This document shows positions 23,384-35,470 of a DNA stretch of 64,000 bases, piece after piece (the stretch's first letter is position 1; every line of letters starts with the position of its first letter). The translations under genes and the position numbers were made by a program. Under the pieces are notes generated by a model, which worked only from the letters and a program-made list of their open reading frames with translations, did no database searches and was not told where the DNA came from. The DNA comes from Trichopria drosophilae (Eukaryota; Arthropoda; Insecta; Hymenoptera; Diapriidae): contig CM059582.1 of assembly GCA_030407085.1 (NCBI GenBank), positions 159,084,001 through 159,148,000 on the forward strand, written 5' to 3'.

Positions 23384-24840
23384 ACTTCGACCCAGACCTT
23401 AGGTCTGGACGAAGTATTGAATTTTTGTCACTTCGGGCGCAAAAATTTGCCTATAGTTTTTCAACAAATGTCGACGTTTCAGACCCTAAGGAACCCAAAT
23501 CAACAATAAAAAAATTTGTGTCTGTGATCTTGTACGTACGTACGTCCCGTTTTTTTGTCTCGCGATAACTCGCGAACGGAAAAGCGTAATGATATACATT
23601 TTATTTTAAAATACGTGTCTTGGCTTAACTCAGATCTGATTAGATTTTGGCGCAGATCCATCCGTCCATTACTAAAAAAAATTAGCCCCAATTAAGTTTG
23701 TTCGTAGTTTTTTGCATTTATTTTGAAAAATACAAATTTTATTAAAAAATGTTTCAAACAAAACAGATAGAGCATTAAATTTTCTACAAAAGAGGTTTTA
23801 TGCATTTTCTTCCGAAAGTGAACGATAATGCCATAAAAACTGGTTTAAAATGCTTATGACTATTGTCTGAAAAAGTATTGAATTTGGTCACTTCGGCAAA
23901 AAAATTACCCTATAGTTTTTCATCAAATTTCGACGTTTCGACCCCCTACCCCCCAGGGGTAGTCTTCGCCAGCCTCTCGCGCGCGGTGATCACCTACGGG
24001 CGCATAAATTCTTTTACGCTCTTGATTCGAAAATAATTATTTCGATATATCTAAAAGATGTCTTATAGATATCTAAGAGATATCCATCAGAGATCTTTTC
24101 GAAACTTTCAAGCTATCTTTGACGAATTATATGTATATGTATTGTATATATACAGGGTCATCGAAAAGTATCGGACATCGAGTATTGTACGGCTTCAAGC
24201 AAAAAATATTTTATTATAGTGTTTTGGAAAGCTCTCGACATAAGCTATAAGAATATGCAATAAAATGTAGGGGGTTCTATTTAAAAAAATAAGATTGACC
24301 TTGAAATGACCTTGAAGGACATGATCAAGGTCAAAGTCAAGGTCATCATCTTACTCCCCGCTTGAAACCATACAACTTTGCTATTGGACATTTTCTCCTA
24401 AGTGCATTCTAACTGAAGATATTAGGGGGGTCCGATACTTTTCGATGACCCTGTATATAAGATCATAATGATACAGACGGTAATTAGTAAAACACAGTAA
24501 ATATGTAATATGCATCGAATAATCTATTACAATACAAGTGCATGAAGTAAGTGTTTTGCAACTTTTATTTATTAATACTTCGGTTGGCCTGTTGTCGGGG
24601 TCGAAGTTTTGAAAATGCTCATTTTCAATTTTCATACATATAGGAAACACTATATTGTTGTAACATATCTATCGAAGCCACTTGGACCTAAATATGATTG
24701 GACCCCCAAATATCAATATAATTTTATAATATAATTAAAAGCTGTTAGTAAACAAACGAGTATTAAGGAATAGCCGATTTTCCACTGGGTCGAAGTTTCT
24801 GAGCGAGCGAAGCGAGCGAGTCACCCCGCTAACACTCGTT
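23384..24840. mobile_element. Insertion in duplication block 2 with ACTTCGACCCAG ends
   Basis: ACTTCGACCCAG (23384-23395) is the exact reverse complement of CTGGGTCGAAGT (24785-24796). Block 1 reads continuously through this site (about 12782), which shows that this DNA is an insertion. An internal direct repeat of about 85 bp is present (AGTATTGAATTT..GTCACTTCGG at 23418 and 23877). The element contains the 301-bp MITE described next. GAGCGAGCGAAGCGAGCGAG follows the right inverted end. No transposase ORF. Confidence 0.6.
24153..24453. mobile_element. 301-bp TA-flanked MITE with 24-bp perfect terminal repeats
   Basis: Perfect 24-bp terminal inverted repeats begin CAGGGTCATCGAAAAGTATC. TA dinucleotides flank both ends (24151-24152 and 24454-24455). 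The centre has four exact copies of the nuclear-receptor half-site TCAAGGTCA, two on each strand, at 24297-24345. It is non-autonomous with no ORF. Perfect ends suggest recent mobility. Confidence 0.9.
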
Positions 24841-24887
24841 TTATTTTATAATTACATTGTCAGTTTATGCTCTGCCTTTTGAGATAT

Positions 24888-25098
24888 GTAGGGGAACTAG
24901 GGGGCAAAGTGGGATGGTTTTGGAAAAACTCGCATACAAAAAATATGGGCCATAAGAATGGTTTGGTGTGATTTAAAAACCCTTATTTAGGTCCTCAACT
25001 AACTTATTATGAAACGCATTTAAAAAAAAGTATTTGTTTAATACTCCAAATTTCAATTTTACGAAAAAACTTTTTTTTGAGAAATCTGAAAATCCAGG

Positions 25099-25136
<38 letters not shown>

Positions 25137-25588
25137 ATTTATTTGTTAGTGTCCTGGTCACTACGAGCCGGGGACACAACTGAAGAGAGAGAGAGGAAAA
25201 GGAAGAAAGAGAGAGAGAGAGAGAAAGATAGTTCTTACTTATCTCTGTGAACCTAAATCAAAACGGAACACATCCCACTTTGCCCCAAAATAAAATTTTG
25301 TTAAACACGCCGTAAAAAAACATCCTCAACCCCGAATGAAACAAATAAAAAAATGAAAATAGAGTGTAACAGAATAGTATTAAGTCGTCCAATTCAAATT
25401 TTAATTGCGCTTAATTAATTGATACTTACTAATCGATTGAAAATATGTCAGAATTTACGACTTCCTAGGTCATGTTCGAACGGTTGGTAAATACTGAATG
25501 GAAACTGAAATATGTTTCAAAATTTGTATTACGATAACTCTTTTGTAAATAAACAATGCCCCGTATTCCACTTTGCCCCTACTTCTCC
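24888..25588. mobile_element. 701-bp TA-flanked element with GGGGCAAAGTGG ends
   Basis: The left end GGGGAACTAGGGGGCAAAGT and the reverse complement of the right end, GGAGAAGTAGGGGCAAAGTG, match with few differences. Both sides have TA (24886-24887 and 25589-25590). Duplication block 1 has the uninterrupted sequence at about 12822, which confirms the insertion. The interior carries (GA)n runs at 25107-25135 and 25184-25226. No transposase was seen. Confidence 0.85.
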
Positions 25589-25590
25589 TA

Positions 25591-26900
25591 CATAATACAA
25601 GTTTTTTTTTTAACAATAAGATTAAATTTAACAAAAAATATTTATATTCCTCAAACCGCTAGATAGCCATCATTTTGTTATGCTTAAAAGTATATACTTA
25701 TTCAATATCGAAAGGAAAAATTATATAAATATGTAACCATATTGCCTCTCAAATCCATTACAATGTCTGAATTCACGATGAGTTATGTTACTAGCATCGC
25801 AAACATAACAAACATATAACATTGTTATACACATAGCCTAAAATGATGTGCACTAAATCTTCTTGCATTTGTTTTTCAAGTAAGCCTAAACTTAAAAAAC
25901 ATTTATATAAATCATTAGATTCTATCGAGCTAACAATTTAAACAAATAGTTCTATAAAATTAAACAGATCATTTTCTAAAATAAATAAATATACCATATA
26001 ATACAAGCAACATTTTTCAAAATTATTTTTATTTAATCTAAATAAAATTCTTCTGCTATTTAATAAAATTATTTATTGGATCTGATTAATTTATTTCCTA
26101 GATTAAAAAACTTACTTCTTGAATTTAATAAAATGGTTTTTTTAATTGATAAAAGACTTTTAACGATAATACAGATGGTCTTGAGTGATAGAAGATGGTA
26201 TTGAATATATATAGCATATCTGTTCGAATAATTACACAAGCATATTTTAAATTAATTTGAGATCATATGTGATCATTTATATGTAGTAGTAGATATATCA
26301 TTACCACTAACATTATGACATGCACCTAGGACTTAAGAACTGTGCTCTAAAATCAACTATAGCATTATGATCAGGATAAACATATTTTATTTTAATTAAT
26401 TATGAGGAAAATTAAAACAATAGTATAATATACAATTTTTTAAATATAAATGCACATATGTATTTCATAAAAGGTTTAACCACAATTATATAAGCATATG
26501 ATTGTATAGTTTATATACGATTGCATATAATTGCATAGAGGAGTATAATATAATTGAATACATTTGTACATGAACATATATAAATTTAAAAAAATTAAAT
26601 TTTTTATAATTTTTATATCTATCCGCAAAAATGTCAGGGGGATATATATTTAAAGGAAGTACCAAAAAATGTTGTATATAGTAAGATGATTTATATGAGC
26701 CCTGTTAAACCCATCATCCTTTTTTTATTAGAATACTTTTTTGAACAACGTTTATATACAATTGTTCATAGATAAAAATGCTTAAGAAAAGTAATAAGCA
26801 AATTCTCGATCAGTTCTCAATCAATAACTTTGCTATTTTCTAGAAAACTGTTTATAGTTTAACTGCTTAGAATTGCCCTTACGCAGCCGGAGTTTTAAAA
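25591..26900. repeat. Segmental duplication block 2, middle part, and AT-rich DNA
   Basis: From 25591 to about 25880 there is homology to 12850-13090, for example AAACCGCTAGATAGCCATCA and CTTCTTGCATTTGTT. From about 25900 to 26900 the DNA is very AT-rich with no recognised gene. Equivalent sequence was not matched in block 1. Confidence 0.55.
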
Positions 26901-27387
26901 ATGTTATTCAGTCATCTTTTATTTAGGTTTTTTAGTCCAATTTCCTACCTTACCGGTGGACCACTATAAAACCCCCTTACTTTAAAATTGAATTACGCCA
27001 GTGTAATCTGGACCAGATCTTTTCTCGTCTTCGTGTATTAACAACGGACAAGGTTCCAAACCCCATGAGAGACAAACAAATCCACACCCATGTCGTACAC
27101 TATTTTTTTCAAATACTTTTGGAAAATTCGAGTTATCAGTGAAAACATTCCACAATATCCATTGCCGTATAGTTTTCCGTTGTATTACGATATATTAGCT
27201 TTTTGTTAACATCTGCCATTAAGTATTTCATTAGTTTATAATACTATGAACTTAAATATTCTATAACAATTCACAACATGCAATAAAAGATAATTGAAAA
27301 TAAAACTATAATAGGTTTTGAAAAACGTCAAAGTAGACTTTTATTAATTCTTATAAATTATGGCAATCACGGGAGTACAAATTTTAG

Positions 27388-27856
27388 TCATACGACTTTT
27401 TTAAAAAATTTATCTTTAGAATAATCCCACGGAACAAAAGAATTATAGGGTGGGTTGCCGATTGGTCTCCTGTCGCTTCCTGGTACGAAAAGTCCGGTTT
27501 GAGGGATGCATTTTGCGGCGTATGATATGCAAGTCAAATATCGGCAACAATCAGTATGCTGACGGCACTAGAACACAGTTTACAAACAACATTACAAGAT
27601 TTGCTCAGTAAACAATTTTAGCTTCATTAGAACGTACTGAAGGAAATTAACGTTCTTTAACATTGTAGTAAAAAATGACCTGAGAAGCAACATTTCTTTC
27701 TGCAGAACCATACTAAATCTATTAATGAAACAATATGTGATAAAACGTATTTACCTTTCCGTATAACCCAGTGCAGGTCTTAGCTTGTTCCTGCGAATTG
27801 ACAAGTGCCAAAATTCCCAAAACCACCAGAGCCAAAATGATTGAATATTTAGCCAT
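27388..27856 (-). CDS. Secreted cystine-knot-type peptide, paralog C (two coding exons, extended tail)
   Basis: The predicted product is 93 residues. On the minus strand, exon 1 is 27856-27755 (34 codons; donor GTAAATAC, weaker than in B). Exon 2 is 27567-27388 after CTGTGTTCTAG; phase 0. The signal peptide is as in B, with cleavage expected near residue 21. Cys28, 35, 41, 42, 47 and 54 give the same C-x6-C-x5-CC-x4-C-x6-C knot. Where B terminates after Lys-Phe, C has lost the stop and adds Phe-Lys-Lys-Val-Val before TGA. A polyadenylation signal is at 27345-27340. C and B share coding, intron and flanking sequence, so they are recent duplicates. The 5' UTR intron of C is expanded to about 2.1 kb by a (GA)n run and a 743-bp transposable element. 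Confidence 0.86.
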
Positions 27857-28049
27857 GTTATTCGTTGTTTTGACCTGAAATCATTGAATTTATAAAAATA
27901 TGAATTACATAATAGAACGCCTGTTTGTGGTGTTTATAATCTTATTCTCCTGATATTTTAAATAGGTAAGGAAATCTTAACAATTTAATATTCCTTATAG
28001 AAATATGACCAGTTGTAACGATGCGTTTATATTTATAAGTATCATTGTT

Positions 28050-28051
<2 letters not shown>

Positions 28052-28114
<63 letters not shown>
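28052..28114 (+). repeat. (GA)n microsatellite in the gene C leader intron
   Basis: About 60 bp of nearly pure GA dinucleotide repeats. It produces an artefactual Ser/Leu ORF on the minus strand. Confidence 0.95.
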
Positions 28115-28115
<1 letters not shown>

Positions 28116-28199
28116 TGAGAAAATAGGTAGATAGGAGAAGATGAAGGCAATTGGCTGAAAAAATAAATATCGACGGAAGGGTTGAGGAAGACAGATAGA

Positions 28200-28980
28200 G
28201 AAAAGAAGACATTTTAGTTGCGTTTTGAGAACAACAGATGGCGTCGCTCTGATTATGACGCGTGAAAGGTTGTTGGCAAAAATCGTATTCAATTGGACAC
28301 AGTTCGTTGCCGGCACAATACGATTCCGATCACTTTTGGCAACAGAAGTAAATTCGGTTCTACTGCATTATAATTCACAAAATAATGTGTTATTTCGCCA
28401 ATCAGTTTTGATACCGGTGTTAAATTCATTGGCTATCGAAATCTATAAACATATATACATATAGATGTAAAGTAAATCGTCCATTCATCATTTCGGGAAG
28501 TGTTCTTCAATCCGGCCTGATGACGTTCCCTTCGATCAATTTCATGAAGAAAATGGATGAAAGTCACCATTAAACCGTATCAATTGGGCAAACGATAATT
28601 TCGACGAATGCTAAACTCTTTTCTGCCAACGACAACGGTCATCCTGATCTCAACCATTCAACGAAAATCAGGAAGCAGCACCTCGGCAAATAATCATCGT
28701 CAACGAGGTAAGTTTTAAAGTAATTAAATTAATTGTAACTCTTTCTTTCTCGCAACTTCGAAATGTATAATTTTGATCTTAATAGTAATTAAATATTGTA
28801 ATTGAACTTATAAATTTCTTCTTTTATTTTAATAATTAAACGGATAAATTTACATTTTTATATCAACATTACACAGTTTCCGGACATTTTATTTGGACTG
28901 TACGATGTAAGCAATGAGGCGCACAGAAAGTAGCCAAGATCCCAATTAATTTTCCACCACCGATCCTACACATCTATTCA
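28200..28980 (+). other. Moderately GC-rich stretch within the gene C leader intron
   Basis: This region is less AT-rich than its surroundings. It contains an open frame at 28225-28464 and a good-looking donor, CAACGAGGTAAGTTTT, at about 28708. No product is recognised. It may be part of a transposon or an exon of an unrelated transcript. There is no homologous stretch near gene B, so it entered after the duplication. Confidence 0.25.
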
Positions 28981-28986
28981 CTTATA

Positions 28987-29729
28987 CACGGAGAAAAAAT
29001 TTCCTGAAAAATTACCGTGCTAGTCACCTGAAAACGGGTGCAACTTGATTTTTCGGAAATATTTATAGCAACAGACAAGAAATATTGCTTTTCTGGACAG
29101 GAATATTTGCAATAACGGCTAGATATTTTTATGTACGTGCTAGTCGAAATGTTTAGTGTAGCACGGTAAAATTTACAGGGCAATGAGTTTTTAAGTTAGT
29201 GCAAGTCAAATAATCCCCAATATTTGAAGAATTTATAATATGTTGCTTCATTATTTTTACTATGCCACTTTACGAAGTGGAAGCGAAAGTTGCCGATCAT
29301 ATCCGAATGCTACCGAGTCTAACTGCGGTGAAAACAAAAGAGCACCAATATGGCGGCCGAGTAGTCCGATTTACGGGTCTGAACAGGTCCGAACCGAGTA
29401 GTTTGGTGATTAACTATTTTTGTTCTCGTTGCAGTAATTTCTTTTGAACAAGTTTGACCAATTTATATATGTGAAGGCAGTGTAAGTATAAAAACTTCGT
29501 TTTTATCATTTTTGCAATAAAATGAAGTGTTATGTGTGACTTTTTTGCTGTATTGTGGCACAGGAATTTTTACTGTGCTCTTGATCCGAAATTTTACATG
29601 TTACTTTGGAAAAATTCAGCATAGCAATGTAAATTTTACTTTGCCAACAACATGCACTGCATTTATGGGACAGCACGGCAATTTTTCAGGACATGTCCGT
29701 ACAAAAATTCTGGGAATTTTTTCTCCGTG
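28987..29729. mobile_element. 743-bp TA-flanked element with CACGGAGAAAAAATT ends
   Basis: Begins CACGGAGAAAAAATTTCC and ends GGGAATTTTTTCTCCGTG, with TA on both sides (28985-28986 and 29730-29731). A subterminal inverted repeat CCTGAAAAATTRCCGTGCT is also present in both arms. The ends are shared with the 312-bp MITE family, but the body differs. Non-autonomous. It lies in the leader intron of gene C. Confidence 0.85.
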
Positions 29730-30014
29730 TACGATTAATTAAAACGTTTCTAAGTGAAAAATATTTTATTTATTGCTGATTTAACTTTTCGTAAATTATT
29801 CATGTATGAAAACTTGGTAAAAAATATTATTTGTGTTCGTGATTGTAGTTTTACAATGTTGCAAGTCTTCCATTACAAATATTCTTTAAATAATTTCTAT
29901 TACAAATCAATCTATTTATGACTTTTTAGGTTTCTGATGTGGATAAGCAATAGATCATCGAAGTATTGAATACAGAATATATTATAAAATAATATTTGTA
30001 GGTATAATACTCAC

Positions 30015-30084
30015 AGTGCTTCTGAGACTGACTGCACTGCAAGTCGAAACTGATAGTAACACACTTTTTTGTTTCATTTATATA
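30015..30084 (-). promoter_or_regulatory. TATA promoter and non-coding first exon of gene C
   Basis: On the minus strand, TATATAAAT at 30084-30076 is followed about 30 bp later by the likely start. The leader ends AGAAGCACT before a GTGAGTATTAT donor (30014 downward). An upstream TTCCGGTCTTC block near 30356 matches genes B and E. The donor is about 2.15 kb from the start codon. Confidence 0.65.
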
Positions 30085-30364
30085 GTATATTATAATCATA
30101 TTGGCCACAATTACTAATCCAGGGAATGACTAGTGCTTCCGAAGTGAATTAGAAAATATTCAAAATTTAATTGAAGATCGTGATATTTGATATGGGATCA
30201 AATTAATTAATGATTAACAGTTCTTAATTCTCTTGCAATCTGTCACTTTCCAGCCATTAATGAAAGCTAAGTAAATATTTAGTCACTATGAAATATTTCA
30301 TCAGCAAAATACAATTATAGTATCGTTTTGCAAATATTTAGTAATGGAAACGTTCTTCCGGTCT

Positions 30365-30990
30365 TCTTTTTTTTTAGATTTCTAATTGGGACGTTACGAG
30401 AGTTTCTGTTATGTGTTAGCAATGTTTTCTCCTAGATTTGTTATAAATTATCAAATTTAACATATGCTTTATTTAGTTTGTAACATACGTAAAATAGGTT
30501 CGGCTTGCGCACTAGAAACTGTAGCCAGAATTGTATTTCGCACACGGAGTTAAAACAGATATATTTAATACATTTTTAATGTGCTGTTATAATTAAAAAC
30601 GATGCTGCTTTGATGTGTACATCTGGAGAGGAGGTTATGTCCACAACCACGATGACGTTGTACATCACCTTCAAACTTTCTCTAACAGCCTGCACAACTG
30701 CACAATAACAAACTCGTTAAAAAAAACAATAATTTGAAACATTGGTAACTGACCTTGGATTAATCTTAGATTTGAAGGTTAGCAATTATTTTTTGTATGG
30801 TCGGGACTATTTTTCCTAAGTTCAAAATAACATTAACTTTAAAATTTTTATTTTATTTTGTCTAATTTAGCTAGATCATGAAATAGTTGAGTTTTTGGAA
30901 GGACGCTTCAAAATTTTGATAGTACGGCGTCTTTGTCACCGACGTATAGTGGAATGAACCTCACCTCTGGATATATCCAATCAGCATATA
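30365..30990. other. Intergenic, nothing recognised
   Basis: AT-rich sequence beyond the conserved promoter block of gene C. No ORF or clear repeat until about 31000. Confidence 0.45.
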
Positions 30991-31330
30991 TGTCGTCCTC
31001 TGTATGTACATGATTCGTCAACTGTACGTCCGTTCGTCCCGGCTAGAAAATGGACATAAGCAGACATCCAAAATACGTACATAATATATTGTCCATTTTA
31101 CATCCCTTCATCCAAAACGAAAAATAGAAGTAAACGAACGTCCATTGTACGTACGTATGTGGACATTCTATATAGGTACATTTCTGGACGTGTACTGAAC
31201 ATCCATGGTAAATTTGTTCCATAAATTTATGGATCTAAGCCGTTCATCCATTCTACGCACATATTCGGACATCGAATATAGGTACACAATTGGGCATACA
31301 AGTGACGTCCATCATTCTAATTTCATTTGA
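30990..31330. repeat. Degenerate tandem repeat of about 95 bp, GGACATTCTATATAGGTACA type
   Basis: Units containing ACGTCCATTGTACGTACGTA and TGTGGACATTCTATATAGGT near 31140 recur as TCATCCATTCTACGCACATA and TCGGACATCGAATATAGGTA near 31250. Weaker copies lie before that. The array abuts the pseudogene and may have replaced its missing exon 1. Confidence 0.6.
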
Positions 31331-31379
31331 AATATCAGGGCAATAAGATTATAAACACATAAACAGTCGTTCTATTTTG

Positions 31380-31865
31380 TAGTTCATCTACAAAAAGAAA
31401 GAAATGTTGCTTCTCGGGTCATTTTTTACTAGAATGTTAAAGATCATTAATTTCCTTCAATATGTTCTAATGAAGCTAAAAATGTTTACCGAGAAAGTCT
31501 TGTAATATTGTTTGCAACCATGTTCTAGTGCCGACAGCATACTGATTGTTGCCGATATTGATGTGCATATTATAGGCTGAAAATGCATTCCTCTCAAACC
31601 GGACTTTTCATACCATAAGGCGACAGGAGACCAATCGGCAAGGCACCCTACAATCCCTATGTTCCGTGGGATTATTCTATAGACAAATTCTAATTTATTA
31701 TCTTTGAAAAAAGAAATATATAGAAATCATTGTATGAGTTTTAAATCATAAGACTGAAATTTGTACTCCTGTGATTGCAATGATTTATAAAAGTTAATAA
31801 AAGTCTACTTTGTCTTTAATTCTAAACCTATAATAGTTATATTATCAATTATCTTTTTATAGAGT
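31380..31865 (+). pseudogene. Broken cystine-knot peptide copy D (intron remnant, exon 2 and 3' flank only)
   Basis: Homology to genes B and C starts within the intron (about 31380). It covers the acceptor TGTTCTAG and exon 2 (31529-31693) and extends through a polyadenylation signal (31797-31802). Exon 1, with the signal peptide and first cysteine, is absent. In exon 2, two bases are lost after the double-cysteine region, giving a TGA at once. Compensating bases appear about 35 nt later. A second stop (TAA) replaces a Gly codon before the Arg-Arg-Pro signature. The tail codons and final stop remain. It is a clear pseudogene of the B/C type in opposite orientation. Confidence 0.88.
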
Positions 31866-34080
31866 CGTGGATCTGTTACGTCCCCGTAACTAGATAAATA
31901 ATTACTAAAAAACAGTTCTGAAAAGTATAACTACATTTATAGTAGTTGGGCATTGCTTAATAATTCTATTCGACAAATAAACCGCTTTGCATGAATCATA
32001 CTGGACCGAAGGCAATCACTGGGCAACAGCCATTTCATCGTTTTCTAAAAACTTCGCCATTATTCACGAAAAAGAAGAATCAAAACCGGTATGCCGAAAA
32101 ATTCTGTAAAATAAGTAATTCACGTGATATTACGTCAGCCGAACATCGCACTTAGATTTGTCCTCCAAAGAAAAACCCTTTGCTATTTCTAAGAAAACAA
32201 GTACCCGGTAGAATATACTGAATTGAAATATTATATGTAAAGTTTCGAAAACATGATGTCGTAATCTTCGTTACAGCATTTCAAAATCTTAAATAAATAC
32301 TCTATAATTTAATAAACATTCAATTGCGACAATATTTTCAATAGACTTTTCAAACGCGACAATATCCATCATCGATCATTTTTATAAGTTTCTTTGCGAC
32401 AATATGTTTAATTCGATTTGAGTACGACAATACTTTCAACCACACATTTTTGTAAATTTAATTACTACTGTTAATCACGACGATCAAAATTGCCAATTTA
32501 ATTGCGATAACGTTTAATTACAACAGCATTACTATCCGAATAGTTTCACGATATTTTCAGTTTAACAATTCCAAACATTTTTATATTATGTCAACGTCGA
32601 CAAGAATGCTTGTTATTCTATATATTGAAAGTTGCAAATGGCATAGCACAGGGTCCAAGATTCGCATGGATCTCATTCAGGTTTATATTTACCACATTAT
32701 ACCTAATTAATATTGAAATTCAAATATTGTTAAAAACATGTAGATATGACGAAACAACCAGAATCCAGCATCTTTCCGAGAATTCCTTTCACTTTTCCTA
32801 CTCCCAAAATTTTATGATTCGCGGCCATGGGCCATCTTCATTATAAAAAAGGCGTGCGCAAACAAACAAACAGTTTTTTTAGTCAGTGGCTGATCAGTTC
32901 TTAGTTAGTGACTGAGCAGTGAGAACACTCCGTGCTGAACGCTCCCTCAACCATGTGCTAACTTAACCCTTTAACACTCATATGGCCACAATTTTAACGT
33001 CAACTTCAAGCTCGTGCCTTTCAATTATAACCCGTGTGAAAAAAATAATGGGATACATATTCTTGTGTAAAAAAGTCTCGTTTTTCGAATGGCATAGCCA
33101 AATTTATCAATAAATGACCGCAAAATGTTTTTTTTTTAACAATAAACAAAAAAAACGCTGATTTTCGATTTGTGTTTTTTTTTTTAAGGAATTTTTTTAA
33201 ATATGTTGCCGGCACTTAAGAACATTCTAACCCATCAGGATGCGGGACCCGAAAGTTGTACTTCCAAAATATATTTTTAGATACTTTGATTTTTATTGTT
33301 AACCGATCCAAAATGGCGCCCGAATGCCCGAAATTATTGCAAAATCACAGTAATATGCACTTTTGAGGTCTAATCTAAGTTTTAGCGGGCAAAATAACTA
33401 ATAGAGTGCTACAGTATGATCCGGAGGAAGAGGCACGAAGGACAGTCTACTTACAATATACTCATCTTAAATGGCAGACATATGGGCAAATCTCAGAAAG
33501 CTTTAAATTTTATTAATTTATAACGTTTATTCGATTGTTTTCGAAACACTAAGAGATTATATAAATTTTTATAAATTCGAACATTCGTATTTCTTTTGCT
33601 GTAAGTTACTTTATGGATTGAAAAGCGATAGGCTGTCACTGATAATTCGAGTTTGTTGTCGAATGTTAGCTGCAACCGATACAAAGTTAGGCATAAATTC
33701 TCACAATTAAAAATTGGCACTCATAAAGAACTCATTGGTTGTCAGTGTTTCCCTGTCATACTGTCGCTGCGGCTGCCAAATATTAGCAACCATAGGTACC
33801 CTTTTTCGGCTGGAAGGCCGTAAAAATATCTTTTTGCAGGCGTAAAATAGGGCATTGTGAAACTATAGGGAGAGCTAGGTCGCTTCCCTCGGACATCTAA
33901 CTCGTACTTATCGGCCTACACCTTTTCTCCATTTTGCACATACTATTCTCAGACTGGGGCCGCAAAATCATATTTTGCTCCTTCTATAGCGACAAAAAAT
34001 TGGCACTACAAAAATATACTAATATTATAGTACTAAATACCACGTTTTTTATGTGGTCTTAAACATTGCTCAAAAATAAA
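31866..34080. other. Intergenic, possible LTR remnant and weak tandem repeats
   Basis: The homology of pseudogene D ends just before TGTTACGTCCCCGTAACT (31874), an LTR-like 5' end. CTTCGTTACA at about 32267-32276 could be an end but has no matching target duplication. At 32300-32530 GCGACAATAT recurs about every 50 bp. TATAAAAAAGGCGTGCGC at 32842, followed by a GC-richer stretch to about 32960, looks like an LTR core promoter. No gene was recognised. Confidence 0.3.
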
Positions 34081-34082
34081 TA

Positions 34083-34394
34083 CAGGGAGAAAAATGACTC
34101 CGCTGGATTAGCTGATTCATATCAGCTAAAATTTTCGGCTGGAATTGCCGAAAATATATGCAACTTTAGCTGTTTTGATTCCGCTAATGTAGCCTTAACC
34201 CTACTGAATTCGCGCTTAGCTCTAAATTTCTGCTACATTAGCAGATTTGTTCCGTTAAATTTGCGTTCTTTTTCAGTAAATTTAGCTGAAATTATCGGCT
34301 ATCCCTAACGGAATTCCAACAGCTGTCCCTATAGGATAAAATTGGTAGAATCTGCGGATTTTTCGCCTGATTTTGCTGATTATTTTTCTCCGTG
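34083..34394 (-). mobile_element. 312-bp TA-flanked MITE, copy 2
   Basis: Reverse-complement copy of the element at 232-543, with the same length. It begins CAGGGAGAAAAATGACTCCG and ends TATTTTTCTCCGTG, with TA on both sides (34081-34082 and 34395-34396). Few differences from copy 1 are visible along the whole length, including one base in the left terminal repeat (CAGGG for CACGG). No ORF. Confidence 0.88.
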
Positions 34395-34396
34395 TA

Positions 34397-35470
34397 GTAA
34401 ATAAATTGCATTATACGGCCAATGGACTAAAATTAATTAAATATTTTAAAATAATAGTAAGAGAACAGAACAAATTATTTTACGTTTCGGTTGTCAGATA
34501 TGCAACCCTTTTCAAAAATAAAATTATTTAAAATATTAAAAAATATAATTATACCGGAGAAAATGTATAGGAAAGTCTTTATCATTTTTATGACTTTTCC
34601 GAATTTATTTTAAATTTAAACAAAAGTCGGAAATTGAAATTTCTTTCATTTCTATTCTAACTTAATTTCAGAACTAAGAGGGTTTCGTTTTCGTCCTCGC
34701 GCTCCTTGAAAGTATAGCATACTGGTATATTTTGGAATTGACAGTGCTTGACAGCTCCTGAAGATAATGTCATTTCAAATTGTATCATACGAAATTAATC
34801 AATATTTATATACTTATTTTACTTACAAATGTTATAGAGGAAAACTATTCGTAATTTGGTGTATATCATTATAGTTGTAGCTTTGTACTTATTAATTACA
34901 ACATCAAGATATAATAATACATTATAGTCAAATAAAGTTTCCCAGTGACTATGGTTCGTAGAAAATGCAAAAAATAACAAACATTGTAGTAAGATAATAG
35001 AATGGCGATTAATACCGCGAAATGTGTTATGTGAAATCAATTACAAATATGTTTTGATTACTTAAAGTGTTTCATTGATATTAGACTGTTATAAATTTGC
35101 CATTAAAGGTATGACGTTTACGGTGTAAATTTTTACTCCGATGAAACGTTTAAGAGAAATCCCTTTGGAGTGAAATGCATATAAGATCATAATAAACTGC
35201 AGAAAGCCGGTGATAACAGAAAACGTTAACCTGCAATGTATGTAGAATGTAAAATATGCTAAACAGCGTAGTAATTATTGAATATATTAAATTTCAATAT
35301 CATTTGTCGCACTGTCTTTATTCAGAAAATGATGTTAGGTATATAAAGACCTACAAAAGCCTACTATTGTCTCCTTTATAAGGATAATTATTTTATCGAA
35401 AAATCATGTAGAAAATATCGTTAGAACATGATAGAAAATCTCGTAATGTGCTGATTATAAATTCCACTGA
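34397..35470. other. AT-rich intergenic, nothing recognised
   Basis: No gene or strong repeat is visible up to the upstream conserved block (GAAGACCGGAAGT at about 35475) that begins the promoter region of gene E. Confidence 0.5.

Noticed and set aside
31874..32276. Possible second LTR (TGTTACG to CGTTACA)
   Set aside because: The flanking bases do not form a target duplication. A promoter-like TATAAAA lies beyond the proposed end, so boundaries are unsupported. Kept only as a remnant note.
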